Below, in pieces: positions 36,099-44,436 of a DNA stretch of 64,000 nt. Positions within the stretch are counted from its first letter, which is position 1. Every line of letters begins with the position of its first letter. Under the pieces are notes generated by a model, which saw only the letters and a program-made list of their open reading frames with translations, did no database searches and had not been told where the DNA came from. Origin of the DNA: a virus; IMG/VR virus record IMGVR_UViG_3300027963_000058, positions 1-64,000 of that record. One strand, given 5' to 3'. The translations under genes and the position numbers were made by a program.

Positions 36099-37055
36099 AT
36101 GACATATACAGCCGGTAGCACTATTGTAGCAACAGATTATAATGGGTTTGTCAGCACCACAGCTGGTGCCAATGTAAATGCCACCTGGAACTCAACCTAC
36201 GGTCAAACAGCAATAAGCACAGTAAGTGCTGCTGGTAGCATAACAGCAACACAATGGGCTACTCTAGTAAACACTATCACAAGTATGGGCAGTCATCAAC
36301 CTACTGTTATCACTAGTAGAGCCGCACCAACTGCAGGTACTACCATATCAATTCTGGCCGCAGTAAATACCGACATTACCAACTGCTACAACAACAGGCT
36401 GAATGCCTATGCCTCGGGTAGCCAATACACTGGATGGACCGGTACCAACAGCAAGACCTCAGCAACTGGCGCAGGTACAAATGCTTGGTCAATTGCATTT
36501 GTCAATGATGTGGCCTTCTCTAGCAGTACTACCAAAGATTACTTTTTTGGAGCAGGCGGCATAATCCGTTTACAGTTCAGCAAAACCAGTACCGGCACTG
36601 ACATTGATCCAGACTGGAATGCTTTTGCCACAGCCTGCGGAACATTGTCGTTCACTGGAACCAGTACAAGCAAAACCATCGCCGGTGTCTCCTATCAAGG
36701 AACTAATAAAATTGCCGGCTCGGGAACCCCAACCACGTTGGCCACCAGTATTGGTGCTGCACAGTTGACTGGAAGCAATCAAGAAATATTCCTACAGTAC
36801 ATAGGTGGAGCATACACTACTTCATATATCCAAGTGCAGGCATACAATTTAAGCGCAAGTGTGATACGGTTTACCGCCAATTGGGTACAACCAGCCGTAG
36901 GCGGAGCCGGACAAACCAACAACATCACGGGCGGTACAGCTGCAAGTGGTGCCACACCTGGCACAGCACCATGCACAATTTGCACCTATTTCCCACCAGA
37001 AACCACATACTTGTCCAATAGCTGGGGCACACCAACTGTAGCCGCTACACTGTAG
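36099..37055 (+). CDS. Fibre-like virion structural protein (318 aa)
   Basis: The N-terminus YTAGSTIVATDYNGFVSTTA, GYGQTAL-type YGQTAISTV and TATQWATLVNTITSMGSHQ form a repeatable pattern seen in structural proteins of related phages. The remainder is Thr/Ser/Gly-rich. WSIAFVNDVAFSSSTTKDYF, FGAGGIIRLQFS and FLQYIGGAYTTSYIQVQAY suggest a beta-rich distal domain. The C-terminus has a CTIC pair, which could be structural. It is the last gene before a sigma-70-like promoter at 37093, so it probably ends the late virion unit. No enzyme motif is visible. Confidence 0.6.
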   Translation: MTYTAGSTIVATDYNGFVSTTAGANVNATWNSTYGQTAISTVSAAGSITATQWATLVNTITSMGSHQPTVITSRAAPTAGTTISILAAVNTDITNCYNNRLNAYASGSQYTGWTGTNSKTSATGAGTNAWSIAFVNDVAFSSSTTKDYFFGAGGIIRLQFSKTSTGTDIDPDWNAFATACGTLSFTGTSTSKTIAGVSYQGTNKIAGSGTPTTLATSIGAAQLTGSNQEIFLQYIGGAYTTSYIQVQAYNLSASVIRFTANWVQPAVGGAGQTNNITGGTAASGATPGTAPCTICTYFPPETTYLSNSWGTPTVAATL

Positions 37056-37092
37056 CCGCTACTACCACCTAACCAAATTGGCACAACAACAG

Positions 37093-37121
37093 TAGACTTC
37101 CAACGTATTTTGTAGTATAAT
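37093..37121 (+). promoter_or_regulatory. Sigma-70-like promoter opening the accessory island
   Basis: TAGACT (37093-37098) and a perfect TATAAT (37116-37121) are separated by 17 bases, six bases before the ATG at 37128. The late ATAAATA core is absent. This suggests early/middle transcription of the following genes by host-type polymerase, and a very short leader. Confidence 0.55.
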
Positions 37122-37127
37122 ACAATT

Positions 37128-37442
37128 ATGGATACCAATCAACTAGTAGAACATGGCCGTGCTAGATTTGAACATGCTCAGTCTCGACGTGTACTTAAAG
37201 AAAAATATCAAGCCAAACTGACCTTTGCCTATAACGGTGGAATGTGGTCAGCTGGTCCTGAACTTATCAATACATTAACAGCGTCCGTGGAAACGGGCCA
37301 ACAAGGCTTGGTTCTTCTTGACTTGTACGATACACCTGTTAGAGTAGATTATCGAGAACTACTAACATTGGCACAACAACGCTGGCAAGAACAAATGACA
37401 GCCTGGTTGATTGAACACGACGAACTAAACAAAAACAGATGA
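37128..37442 (+). CDS. Conserved phage protein of unknown function (104 aa)
   Basis: The function is not known. The sequence reads LVEHGRARFEHAQSRRVLKE, KYQAKLTFAYNGGMWSAGPE, VLLDLYDTPVRVDYRELLTL and QQRWQEQMTAWLIEHDEL. It is a compact alpha/beta protein, and proteins of this pattern occur beside virion genes in T4-like phages of aquatic bacteria. It sits directly after a TATAAT box and overlaps the next start as ATGA, making it the first gene of the accessory transcript. A virion or assembly role is possible but unsupported by motif. Confidence 0.6.
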   Translation: MDTNQLVEHGRARFEHAQSRRVLKEKYQAKLTFAYNGGMWSAGPELINTLTASVETGQQGLVLLDLYDTPVRVDYRELLTLAQQRWQEQMTAWLIEHDELNKNR

Positions 37443-38242
37443 CACAAGGAGTTGTAATATTTGCCTACGCCAACAAACTGATCGACTATGTGGCCTTGGC
37501 AGCCTGGAGTACTAAGAATATACATCGTCATTTGGGTCTCCCGGTCTGTGTTGTTACTGACGTTGTTGATTTACCTGGCACATACCAATTCGATCAAGTC
37601 ATACACGCTGACAAGCAAGGAAACAATTCCAGATACTTTACCGACTTTGGCGACAGCGTGACATGGTACAATCATGATCGCATGACAGCCTATGCCGTGA
37701 GTCCATGGGATCAGACCCTGGTCTTGGATGCAGACTATGTGGTAGCAAGTGATCAATTAAAAGTATTGTTCGATGTTGATATAGATTTCTTGGCACATGA
37801 TCATGCATATGATGTTACCGGAGGTGACACATTTGCACAGGACAACTGGTTTGGACGATATCGCATGCCCATGTCATGGGCCACTGTAATGCGTTTCAAC
37901 CGCAGTCAAACCTCTGAATTGATATTTGATGCTATGCAAATGATAAGAGACAACTGGACCCATTATAGACGCTTGTATGGCGTATCTGATGCCACCTACA
38001 GGAATGATTATGCATTGACCATCGCTCAACTGCTTGTAAATGGGCAGGTACTAGATTGGCCTAGCATTCCATGGGGACTGGCCACAGTTACTCCAGATGC
38101 ACAACTGACACAGTTAATCAACAAACACTATCGAGTAGACTATCGGACTGTGTCGGGTCAGTCACGGTATATCACATTAAATCAAGACTTTCATGCCATG
38201 GGCAAACGACATCTAGGAGACATTGTTGCCAGTACTTGCTGA
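37439..38242 (+). CDS. GT-A-like glycosyltransferase candidate (267 aa)
   Basis: The order fits a GT-A fold: VVIFAYANKLIDYVALAAWS near the start, a second strand PVCVVTDVV, then TLVLDADYVVAS holding a DxD (DAD), the metal/nucleotide-sugar site. A later LLVNGQVLDWPSIPWG and FHAMGKRHLGD resemble the acceptor side and the late His of GT8-like enzymes. The same plan occurs in the next gene (IKLEADMIVAS), so the two are diverged paralogs. The substrate is unknown. Genes overlap at both ends, consistent with one operon. A nucleotidyl- or sugar-transferase role is likely from the fold, but the reaction is inferred. Confidence 0.6.
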   Translation: MTQGVVIFAYANKLIDYVALAAWSTKNIHRHLGLPVCVVTDVVDLPGTYQFDQVIHADKQGNNSRYFTDFGDSVTWYNHDRMTAYAVSPWDQTLVLDADYVVASDQLKVLFDVDIDFLAHDHAYDVTGGDTFAQDNWFGRYRMPMSWATVMRFNRSQTSELIFDAMQMIRDNWTHYRRLYGVSDATYRNDYALTIAQLLVNGQVLDWPSIPWGLATVTPDAQLTQLINKHYRVDYRTVSGQSRYITLNQDFHAMGKRHLGDIVASTC

Positions 38243-39008
38243 ACGTGGCTATCTAATACCAGCCATTGATAATGCTACAACAGACTATCTGGCCTGTGCT
38301 GTCCAGCTGGCTCGTAGTATCCGTGAGTTTCATCCTGATGCACAAATTGCCGCTGTTACAACACGACGATTAAGTGATCCAGTATTTAATCATGTGATTC
38401 CTTTGCCACATGGTGATCAAAGCGCCACAGAAAACAAACAATGCAACGACTGGCAGGTGTTTGAAGCTAGTCCATTTAGACAAACTATCAAACTAGAAGC
38501 TGACATGATTGTTGCAAGTCCCGTTGATCATTGGTGGACCTTGTTTGAACGGCGTGATGTGGTGATTAGTCAAGGCTGTAGAGACATTTATGATCAGCCT
38601 GCTCGATCCAGATTTTACAGACAACTATTTGATCGCAATCATCTTCCAGATGTTTACAATGCTATCACTTATTGGCGCCTGAGTAAAACAGCAAGAGATT
38701 TTTTTGATCTAGTAAGAAGCATATTTGAAAATTGGTCTGACTATCAACGCTGTCTCTTAATGCCCGATGCAGAACCGTCCACAGATGTGGTATATGCTAT
38801 GGCCGCAATCTTAATGGGGCCAGACCTTGTTACATTGCCTTCGGGACTTGGTCCTACAATAACTCACATGAAACAACACATAATACCAACGCAAACACCG
38901 GATTGGACTAAAGAATTAGTATGGGAATATCCCAACCTTAGGATACAGACAGTGGCACAATGGGGAGTAATACACTACAACACAAAGACTTGGCGTGCTG
39001 ATGGATGA
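38226..39008 (+). CDS. GT-A-like glycosyltransferase candidate (260 aa, TTG start)
   Basis: A paralog of the preceding protein. YLIPAIDNATTDYLACAVQL, AQIAAVTTRRLSD and TIKLEADMIVASPVDHWW, with E-A-D at the DxD position, are followed by DVYNAITYWRLS and a WGVIHYNTKTW end. No ATG lies near the conserved N-terminus. AGGAG at 38215-38219 is followed six bases later by TTG 38226; a TTG at 38223 is also possible. Use of TTG and overlap with the upstream stop suggest reduced, coupled translation. The likely role is transfer of a sugar or related group onto the island's product. Alternatives are non-catalytic relatives, as the first acid of DxD is replaced by Glu. Confidence 0.6.
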   Translation: MPVLAERGYLIPAIDNATTDYLACAVQLARSIREFHPDAQIAAVTTRRLSDPVFNHVIPLPHGDQSATENKQCNDWQVFEASPFRQTIKLEADMIVASPVDHWWTLFERRDVVISQGCRDIYDQPARSRFYRQLFDRNHLPDVYNAITYWRLSKTARDFFDLVRSIFENWSDYQRCLLMPDAEPSTDVVYAMAAILMGPDLVTLPSGLGPTITHMKQHIIPTQTPDWTKELVWEYPNLRIQTVAQWGVIHYNTKTWRADG

Positions 39009-39360
39009 TACTACAAAAAACTTTTGGCAGGCGTTCCAGGACTGGCAGGCTACACCTGTGGAATACAAGCCACCCATTCAACGACTCTATTACGATGACA
39101 ACGGCATGCCATTATTTTACGTGGATCAAGATCTTCCAGGTAATTATATTGATCTAGATGGTGCCAGTTACGTTGTAGCAGACATGAATATCCGTGTTGT
39201 TGACGGTAAAATTGTAAAAATTAAACAGCCTGTTTATATAAAAAAATTAATGCCTGATTTGGAATCGGGCACATGTTGCCATCCTGATACTGTATGCATA
39301 GTAGTCGATGACACTGAACCTTGTACCAAATGGAATTTAAAAACTTATGAAAAAAATTGA
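39001..39360 (+). CDS. Conserved phage protein of unknown function (119 aa)
   Basis: The start is ATG 39001 inside the end of the previous gene (stop 39006-39008). WQAFQDWQ, PIQRLYYDDNGMPLFYVDQD, LPGNYIDLDGASYVVADMNI, RVVDGKIVKI and TCCHPDTVCIVVDDTEPCTK, then WNLK, form a small beta-rich protein. Similar proteins occur in T4-like phages of aquatic bacteria, without an assigned function. The four cysteines (CC, C, C) near the C-terminus could bind metal or be incidental. It overlaps the next gene by 14 bases. Confidence 0.6.
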   Translation: MDDTTKNFWQAFQDWQATPVEYKPPIQRLYYDDNGMPLFYVDQDLPGNYIDLDGASYVVADMNIRVVDGKIVKIKQPVYIKKLMPDLESGTCCHPDTVCIVVDDTEPCTKWNLKTYEKN

Positions 39361-40273
39361 CATAGCTGATCTAGATTGTATCTACCTAACATATGATGAA
39401 CCCGAACGTGAAGAGTTCTGGGTCAAAATCCGTAACATGATTCCTTGGGCTCTCAGAGTTGATGGAGTTAAAGGATCGGATGCTGCACACAAGGCAGCTG
39501 CGGCCGCAAGTACCACTGAACGTTTTGTTCTAATTGATGGTGACAACTTGCCAGAAGAAAAGTTTTTTAATCTCACTCTAGAGTTACCTGACGCCCAATG
39601 GGAAAGTGCTGTGTTTCGCTGGCGTGCCCGTAATCATGTCAATGGGCTTATGTACGGCAATGGTGGATTAAGTTCATGGACTAGAACATTTGCCAATGAA
39701 ATGAAAACACACGAAGCCACGGATGGTCGTGTGGCTACCGAAGTAGAGTTTTGTTTTGATCCGTTATACTGGGCCATGCACGATTGTTATAGCACAACAT
39801 ACCCCAATGGATCAGCATTCCATGCTTGGCGTGCGGGCTTCAGAGAAGGAGTCAAAATGTGTCTCAATCAAGGAGCTCGACCAAGTCTTGCCGAGTTCAA
39901 GACACGAGTGCATCATAGAAATCTAGATCATTTGACCATTTGGCACAACGTAGGACGTGACGTAGAACATGGCATCTGGGCAATAGCCGGCAGCAGAATG
40001 GGCACTTACATGACCATGTTGACTGAATGGGATCATTGCCTGGTACAGGATTTTGATGCTCTTGCTGAAATATATAAAACGGTAGACGGACACAATCCTG
40101 AAATAATACTGGGTCGTGTGGCTGAAGACCTATACAAACAATTGGACTTGCCCATGACCGTGATAGACGCACAGGCCAGCAGGTTCTTTAAGCATCACTA
40201 TCGTAGCAATTGGCACAACCGCGGAGTCATGACACGTGAGATTGATGTGATTAGAAGTCAGGAAGGTTGGTAA
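39347..40273 (+). CDS. GT-A-like protein, stand-alone version of the domain ending the 1395-aa repeat protein
   Basis: IYLTYDEPEREEFWVKI at the start, then ERFVLIDGDNLPEEKFF with a DGDN (DxD), then WESAVFRWRARNHVNGLMYG and NGGLSSWTRTFA, then GSAFHAWRAGFREGVKM. The last two blocks align in order with LTYGHQAIIAYNRELV and DSAWMAWRTAFRECVKL in the C-terminus of the 57149 product, so the two share a domain. The DxD strand and following segment suggest a nucleotide-sugar glycosyltransferase, but no activity is proved. It ends the first accessory transcript; a hairpin and a new promoter follow. Confidence 0.6.
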   Translation: MKKIDIADLDCIYLTYDEPEREEFWVKIRNMIPWALRVDGVKGSDAAHKAAAAASTTERFVLIDGDNLPEEKFFNLTLELPDAQWESAVFRWRARNHVNGLMYGNGGLSSWTRTFANEMKTHEATDGRVATEVEFCFDPLYWAMHDCYSTTYPNGSAFHAWRAGFREGVKMCLNQGARPSLAEFKTRVHHRNLDHLTIWHNVGRDVEHGIWAIAGSRMGTYMTMLTEWDHCLVQDFDALAEIYKTVDGHNPEIILGRVAEDLYKQLDLPMTVIDAQASRFFKHHYRSNWHNRGVMTREIDVIRSQEGW

Positions 40274-40306
40274 TTTGACCTGGTCCTGTGCTGCAACTGT
40301 CAAATT
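40272..40306 (+). terminator. 8-bp inverted repeat after the 39347 gene
   Basis: AATTTGAC (40272-40279) and GTCAAATT (40299-40306) are perfect inverted repeats with a 19-base loop, starting within the TAA stop. No T-tract follows, so termination is uncertain. It could also protect the 3' end of the transcript. Confidence 0.35.
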
Positions 40307-40352
40307 GTTCAATACCAAAAGAAAAACTATTGCTATCTGATTTAAAATTCAG

Positions 40353-40381
40353 TTGATTTAACAAGACAAATACTGTATAAT
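40353..40381 (+). promoter_or_regulatory. Sigma-70-like promoter for the radical SAM cluster
   Basis: TTGATT (40353-40358), 17 bases, then TATAAT (40376-40381), with the ATG at 40387. This is the second sigma-70-like promoter in the island and starts the run of radical SAM genes. Like the one at 37093 it leaves a very short leader. Confidence 0.6.
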
Positions 40382-40386
40382 AAACT

Positions 40387-42324
40387 ATGATTATTGCTTT
40401 TTATCCTGGTGCCGGTGGCAACCGCTACCATCACTATTGTCAAGGCCAACGCACATTTGATAGCAACGTCACTTATGATCATTTATTAAAAAATCAAGAT
40501 TTTAAATATCGTTATTTAGACCACAGTTCTATTGGACTTGCTGACCAAGAATTGATATTGACGCATTGTGTCAATGTTCCTTTGCTTAAAACACTTTTTC
40601 CAAATCAAACAGAAATTGTTGTCATACAAGCAGACCTTGTGCAAAGTTTACGTAGAGAATGGTATCTAGCAGACCAGCATCGAGACAAAAACATGCCCGA
40701 CAAACTTGAACATGCTAAAGCACATTGGTCATACCATAAAAAATATTATACAGAATATCCAATGGATATCACCGGATCCACAGTCGTGGTTGATCTTGCC
40801 GATGATAGTGATTTTTCTAAAATCATGCAAGGCGAACTTGACAGTATCCAATCATCAGAATACGATCAAGCAGTCGCAGAATTCATGCCACATGATTTAT
40901 CAAATATAGCGGGCGATAAGATCGTGGAAGGATTTAAAAGTAAATTTCTTGACGATGCCGAAACAATGAAACAACGCTTGGACAAGGTAAGTCCAAGCAT
41001 GTGTCTAGCCAAGTGGAAACAAGTGAGTTTGCACCTGGCTACTGGTCTCAATAACTCATGCTATCATCCGCCGTTGCATACGATACAATTAGAAGATATA
41101 CAGCGTAGTCCCAGTGGATTACATAATACAGCATATAAAAAAGAACAACGTAAACTAATGCTCGATGGCAAACGTCCCAGTGAATGTAGCTACTGCTGGA
41201 CCATGGAAGATGCCGGTAAACTGAGTGATAGACATTATCGTTCAGGTGAGTCTTGGGCTGCTCGAGACTTTGGAAAAATTGTTAGTGGAGAATGGAACGA
41301 TGATGTCATACCTAGCTATGTTGAAGTCAATTTTAATCATGCTTGTAATCTGGCATGTAGCTACTGTAGTCCTCAATTTAGTTCAACTTGGCAACAAGAA
41401 ATGGATCAGCATGGCGCTTACCCTACTAGCACTAGACACAATGATCCTAGTCACTTTGTTGGTCGCAACAGGCCTATTCCAGTTCGCGACCACAATCCTT
41501 ACGTAGAAGCATTTTGGGCTTGGTGGCCCACACTATATCCTGAACTTGAACACTTCCGTATGACCGGTGGAGAACCTTTACTAGATAAAAATACCTATAG
41601 AGTGTTTGACTATGTGCTGGCCAATCCCAAACCCAACCTGCATTTAAATGTGACTAGCAACTTTAGCGTAGATGAAAAGTTGTGGCAAAAATACAAAGGC
41701 TATGTGAAACAGTTGTGTGAAGGTGAACAGATCGAACACTTCATGCAGTACATAAGTTTGGACTCATGGGGCACCCAAGCTGAATACATCAGACACGGAC
41801 TGGACTTCGATCTCTTATGGGATCGAGTAAATCAATTCCTAACTGAAATACCCTATCGCAACAGCGTGACATTTATTGTGACCATGAACAATCTTTCAGT
41901 GACTGGACTCAGCAGTTTGATGTCTGGCATCTTGGGCCTCAGACAGCTTTACAGCACAACTTACCAGCGTGTGTGGTTTGATACTCCAGTTCTAAGACAG
42001 CCACATTGGCAAAGTCTACAACTGTTGCCCGAAAGCTATTGTGATCAACTGGAACAGTTGTGGGCCTGGATGTTGACTCAAGCAGAAACTCCTGACACAA
42101 GATTCCATGGATTTAAAGATTATGAACTGTCCAGACTGGATCGAGACATTGCCTGGATGCGAGCTGGACAACAGCTAGATCCTGTGTATATACAACAGAA
42201 CAAGGCAGACTTTTATAGATTCTTCACGGAAGCTGATCGTAGACACGGCACCAACTTCTTGAAGACCTTTCCGGAAATGCGTGCATGGTGGTCAGAATGC
42301 GAGTATCATGCTCGGCAATCGTAA
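40387..42324 (+). CDS. Fusion: P-loop-like N-terminal domain + N-twitch radical SAM (645 aa)
   Basis: Residues 1-200 form an extra domain beginning IIAFYPGAGGNRYHHY, with later LILTHCVN and FPNQTEIVVIQADLV. These resemble a phosphate-binding or sulfotransferase-like fold, though no full Walker A is seen. From about 205 the protein is a radical SAM enzyme. The Cys-rich segment has C206 (MCLAKW), C225 (SCYHP), C267/C270 (CSYCW) and EDAGKLSDRHY. The core CNLACSYC is C320, C324, C327, followed by RMTGGEPLLD. The C-terminus ends RRHGTNFLKTFPEMRAWW, as in the 44429 product. The substrate is unknown. It opens the main radical SAM cluster under its own promoter. Confidence 0.85.
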   Translation: MIIAFYPGAGGNRYHHYCQGQRTFDSNVTYDHLLKNQDFKYRYLDHSSIGLADQELILTHCVNVPLLKTLFPNQTEIVVIQADLVQSLRREWYLADQHRDKNMPDKLEHAKAHWSYHKKYYTEYPMDITGSTVVVDLADDSDFSKIMQGELDSIQSSEYDQAVAEFMPHDLSNIAGDKIVEGFKSKFLDDAETMKQRLDKVSPSMCLAKWKQVSLHLATGLNNSCYHPPLHTIQLEDIQRSPSGLHNTAYKKEQRKLMLDGKRPSECSYCWTMEDAGKLSDRHYRSGESWAARDFGKIVSGEWNDDVIPSYVEVNFNHACNLACSYCSPQFSSTWQQEMDQHGAYPTSTRHNDPSHFVGRNRPIPVRDHNPYVEAFWAWWPTLYPELEHFRMTGGEPLLDKNTYRVFDYVLANPKPNLHLNVTSNFSVDEKLWQKYKGYVKQLCEGEQIEHFMQYISLDSWGTQAEYIRHGLDFDLLWDRVNQFLTEIPYRNSVTFIVTMNNLSVTGLSSLMSGILGLRQLYSTTYQRVWFDTPVLRQPHWQSLQLLPESYCDQLEQLWAWMLTQAETPDTRFHGFKDYELSRLDRDIAWMRAGQQLDPVYIQQNKADFYRFFTEADRRHGTNFLKTFPEMRAWWSECEYHARQS

Positions 42325-43360
42325 ACTTATTGTAGATGAATTTTGTGAAGTAAAAGAATTTACGCAAAATTTCCAAGATGGATATTTTTGGAATTTTGCC
42401 GAACACGAAATTTGTGCAGGGGCAGTATATATTATCAGTCGTCAGCAGTTTGCTGAGAACATTGTAAAAATAAAACAGCTGGCCCAAGATCAAATCATAC
42501 TACCGGTGCTGGGTAATCCTGCCGAAGGCTCTGACACCATGTTCAAACAAGCACAGGCTTTGGGAATTTTAGAACTAGTTCAACAAGGAAAAATTATTAT
42601 TATTTCCGGAGGTGATCTACCCGAACACATTCCGCATCTGTTCTATGAAAACTTTTTACCCAAGATCCTGGATTACGATGAAAATTTACAAGCCATTGCA
42701 CAGTACAAAAAAAGTTGGAGTACTGATAGACCCTATAAATTTTTATTTTTAAATGGTCGAGGGCGAGATCATCGTAGACAATTATTGGCTAGACTACACC
42801 CTTTACTTGATGTAGCAATCTGGAGCAACTTGGATTCGGCAGCTGGGCCAATCAAGCTACTGGATCCAGAGCACGAGTTTGAGTTTTATCGGCACAATCT
42901 CGATATTGATCCGTCGGGTTTTGTAAAATATTCATTGTTCGATAACAATTGGGGAGAAATATATCTCAATGCACAACCATATACAGACAGTTATTTCAGT
43001 CTAGTGACAGAAACTGTATTCGATTATCCGTACAGTTTCAGGACAGAAAAAATCTGGAAGCCGATTGCAATTGGACATCCGTTTGTTGTGGCCAGTAATG
43101 CTGGCTACTATCGTGACTTACACAACTTGGGATTTAAAACTTTTGGGGATCTGATTGACGAAAGTTTTGATCTAGAAATGGACAATGTTAAAAGAATGGC
43201 AAAACTCATACACCAAATAGAATGGTTATGTCAACAAGATCTTGCTAAATTTGTACAAGAGTCGTATAATGTATGTAAATACAATCAATCACTGCTTGCC
43301 GAACTTGGACCCAAGATCCGTGCAGAATTTCCCCAGAAGCTCCTAAACTTTATAAAATGA
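42308..43360 (+). CDS. TEK-family protein, possible glycosyltransferase (350 aa)
   Basis: The start is likely ATG 42308, inside the end of the fusion gene; a GTG at 42281 is the alternative. After FLFLNGRGRDHRRQLLARL, where a GT-B second domain might begin, comes YFSLVTETVFDYPYSFRTEK, then IWKPIAIGHPFVVASNAGYY, and GFKTFGDLIDESFDLE. The block 'TEKxxKPI..G.PFv.....l..LGF.TF...iDESfD' recurs in four other genes of the island (43357, 48610, 54873, 56053). The TEK element resembles the donor-site motif of alpha-1,3-fucosyltransferase-like GT10 enzymes, so a sugar transferase is a reasonable guess. Stop and next start overlap as ATGA. Confidence 0.6.
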   Translation: MLGNRKLIVDEFCEVKEFTQNFQDGYFWNFAEHEICAGAVYIISRQQFAENIVKIKQLAQDQIILPVLGNPAEGSDTMFKQAQALGILELVQQGKIIIISGGDLPEHIPHLFYENFLPKILDYDENLQAIAQYKKSWSTDRPYKFLFLNGRGRDHRRQLLARLHPLLDVAIWSNLDSAAGPIKLLDPEHEFEFYRHNLDIDPSGFVKYSLFDNNWGEIYLNAQPYTDSYFSLVTETVFDYPYSFRTEKIWKPIAIGHPFVVASNAGYYRDLHNLGFKTFGDLIDESFDLEMDNVKRMAKLIHQIEWLCQQDLAKFVQESYNVCKYNQSLLAELGPKIRAEFPQKLLNFIK

Positions 43361-44436
43361 TCACTACAATATCTAAAACTTTTCCAGATCATTGGATTTA
43401 TGGCAAGTATGAACAAGAAATTCTTGCCGGCATACAACGTCAGATTGATGCACGATTCCCTGATCAAAACAATCTGTTGTTCAACACCACTTGGCGAGAA
43501 AATCCTGAACATGATGTGGAACTACAGCAGTGTCTTGCTGATGCTGTGCCTGTTGACAATTTGTTTGTGGTATCCACTGTGGATTATTTTTTACCACATC
43601 ACGAGCAAATGGTACTGGACATGATTGAGCGCCTGTCAGTAAAGCACACCTACTTCCTGGGCAACTTTGATACTCCTAGTCCTAGATGGGCTCCTGACAA
43701 TAGCACGACAATTTATTTTAATTTTTTTGCCATCGTGTGTAGAGATAAGTTTGAAAAATATCAGCAGGATGAATTAATTTTGACCGACCCAAAGTATCTG
43801 TTTATCAGTTACAATCGCAAACCATATGCACATCGTTTGGCATTTGTAAAAAAATTAATTGAACACAACGTAAAAGATCTTGGAGTGGTCACTCTAGGTC
43901 GGGCATTTCCTGGTAACACTGGACCTGACAAAGATCTTTATTTTAGCATTGGTGAAAAGAATCAAGACTACGTGAAATATGGACACTGGTACAGTGACAG
44001 TCCCGAAGCCACGTCTCACGATATTCCACATGACTTGTTTAGCCTACACAACATGCACTATTGGAAACATCATTTTTTACACATAGTGGGCGGAACCAGT
44101 CAGTCAAGATGGAATCAATTCCTTACACAGATTGATTTCAAACCCATCATTGGAATGCGGCCGTTCCTGATCAATGGACAAACACAAAATTACGAATTCT
44201 GGCGACGCAATGGATTCCGTACATTCAATCATTATTTTCCAGGATTGGATTTTGAAAAATCTGACACCGTGCATGCAACCCTAATAGATGCAATACGACA
44301 ACTTTCTGCGATGAGTTCTAGTGAGTTATTGGCCATGTACAACATGATGTTGCCGGACTTGATACACAACAGACAACGCTGGTATGCCTGGGCCAATGAA
44401 CAAAAAAATCAAGTGGAGAATTTGTTTGATGAATGA
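43357..44436 (+). CDS. TEK-family protein with altered core (359 aa)
   Basis: YLFISYNRKPYAHRLAFVKK, then GVVTLGRAF, matches the second-domain opening of the family. The later block reads TQIDFKPIIGMRPFLINGQ, then WRRNGFRTFNHYFPGLDFE. The hallmark TEK is replaced by TQI and the DESYD element by GLDF, while FKPI, PF and GFRTF are kept. If TEK supplies a catalytic or donor-binding Glu/Lys, this member may be inactive or have a different donor. An early segment VVSTVDYFLPHHEQMVLDMI may be the first domain. It starts within the upstream stop and ends by overlapping the next radical SAM start. Function is inferred only from the family. Confidence 0.55.
   Translation: MITTISKTFPDHWIYGKYEQEILAGIQRQIDARFPDQNNLLFNTTWRENPEHDVELQQCLADAVPVDNLFVVSTVDYFLPHHEQMVLDMIERLSVKHTYFLGNFDTPSPRWAPDNSTTIYFNFFAIVCRDKFEKYQQDELILTDPKYLFISYNRKPYAHRLAFVKKLIEHNVKDLGVVTLGRAFPGNTGPDKDLYFSIGEKNQDYVKYGHWYSDSPEATSHDIPHDLFSLHNMHYWKHHFLHIVGGTSQSRWNQFLTQIDFKPIIGMRPFLINGQTQNYEFWRRNGFRTFNHYFPGLDFEKSDTVHATLIDAIRQLSAMSSSELLAMYNMMLPDLIHNRQRWYAWANEQKNQVENLFDE

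Noticed and set aside
38223-38225. TTG at 38223 as start of the second GT-like gene
   Set aside because: It leaves only three bases after AGGAG; TTG 38226 gives a better six-base spacing.
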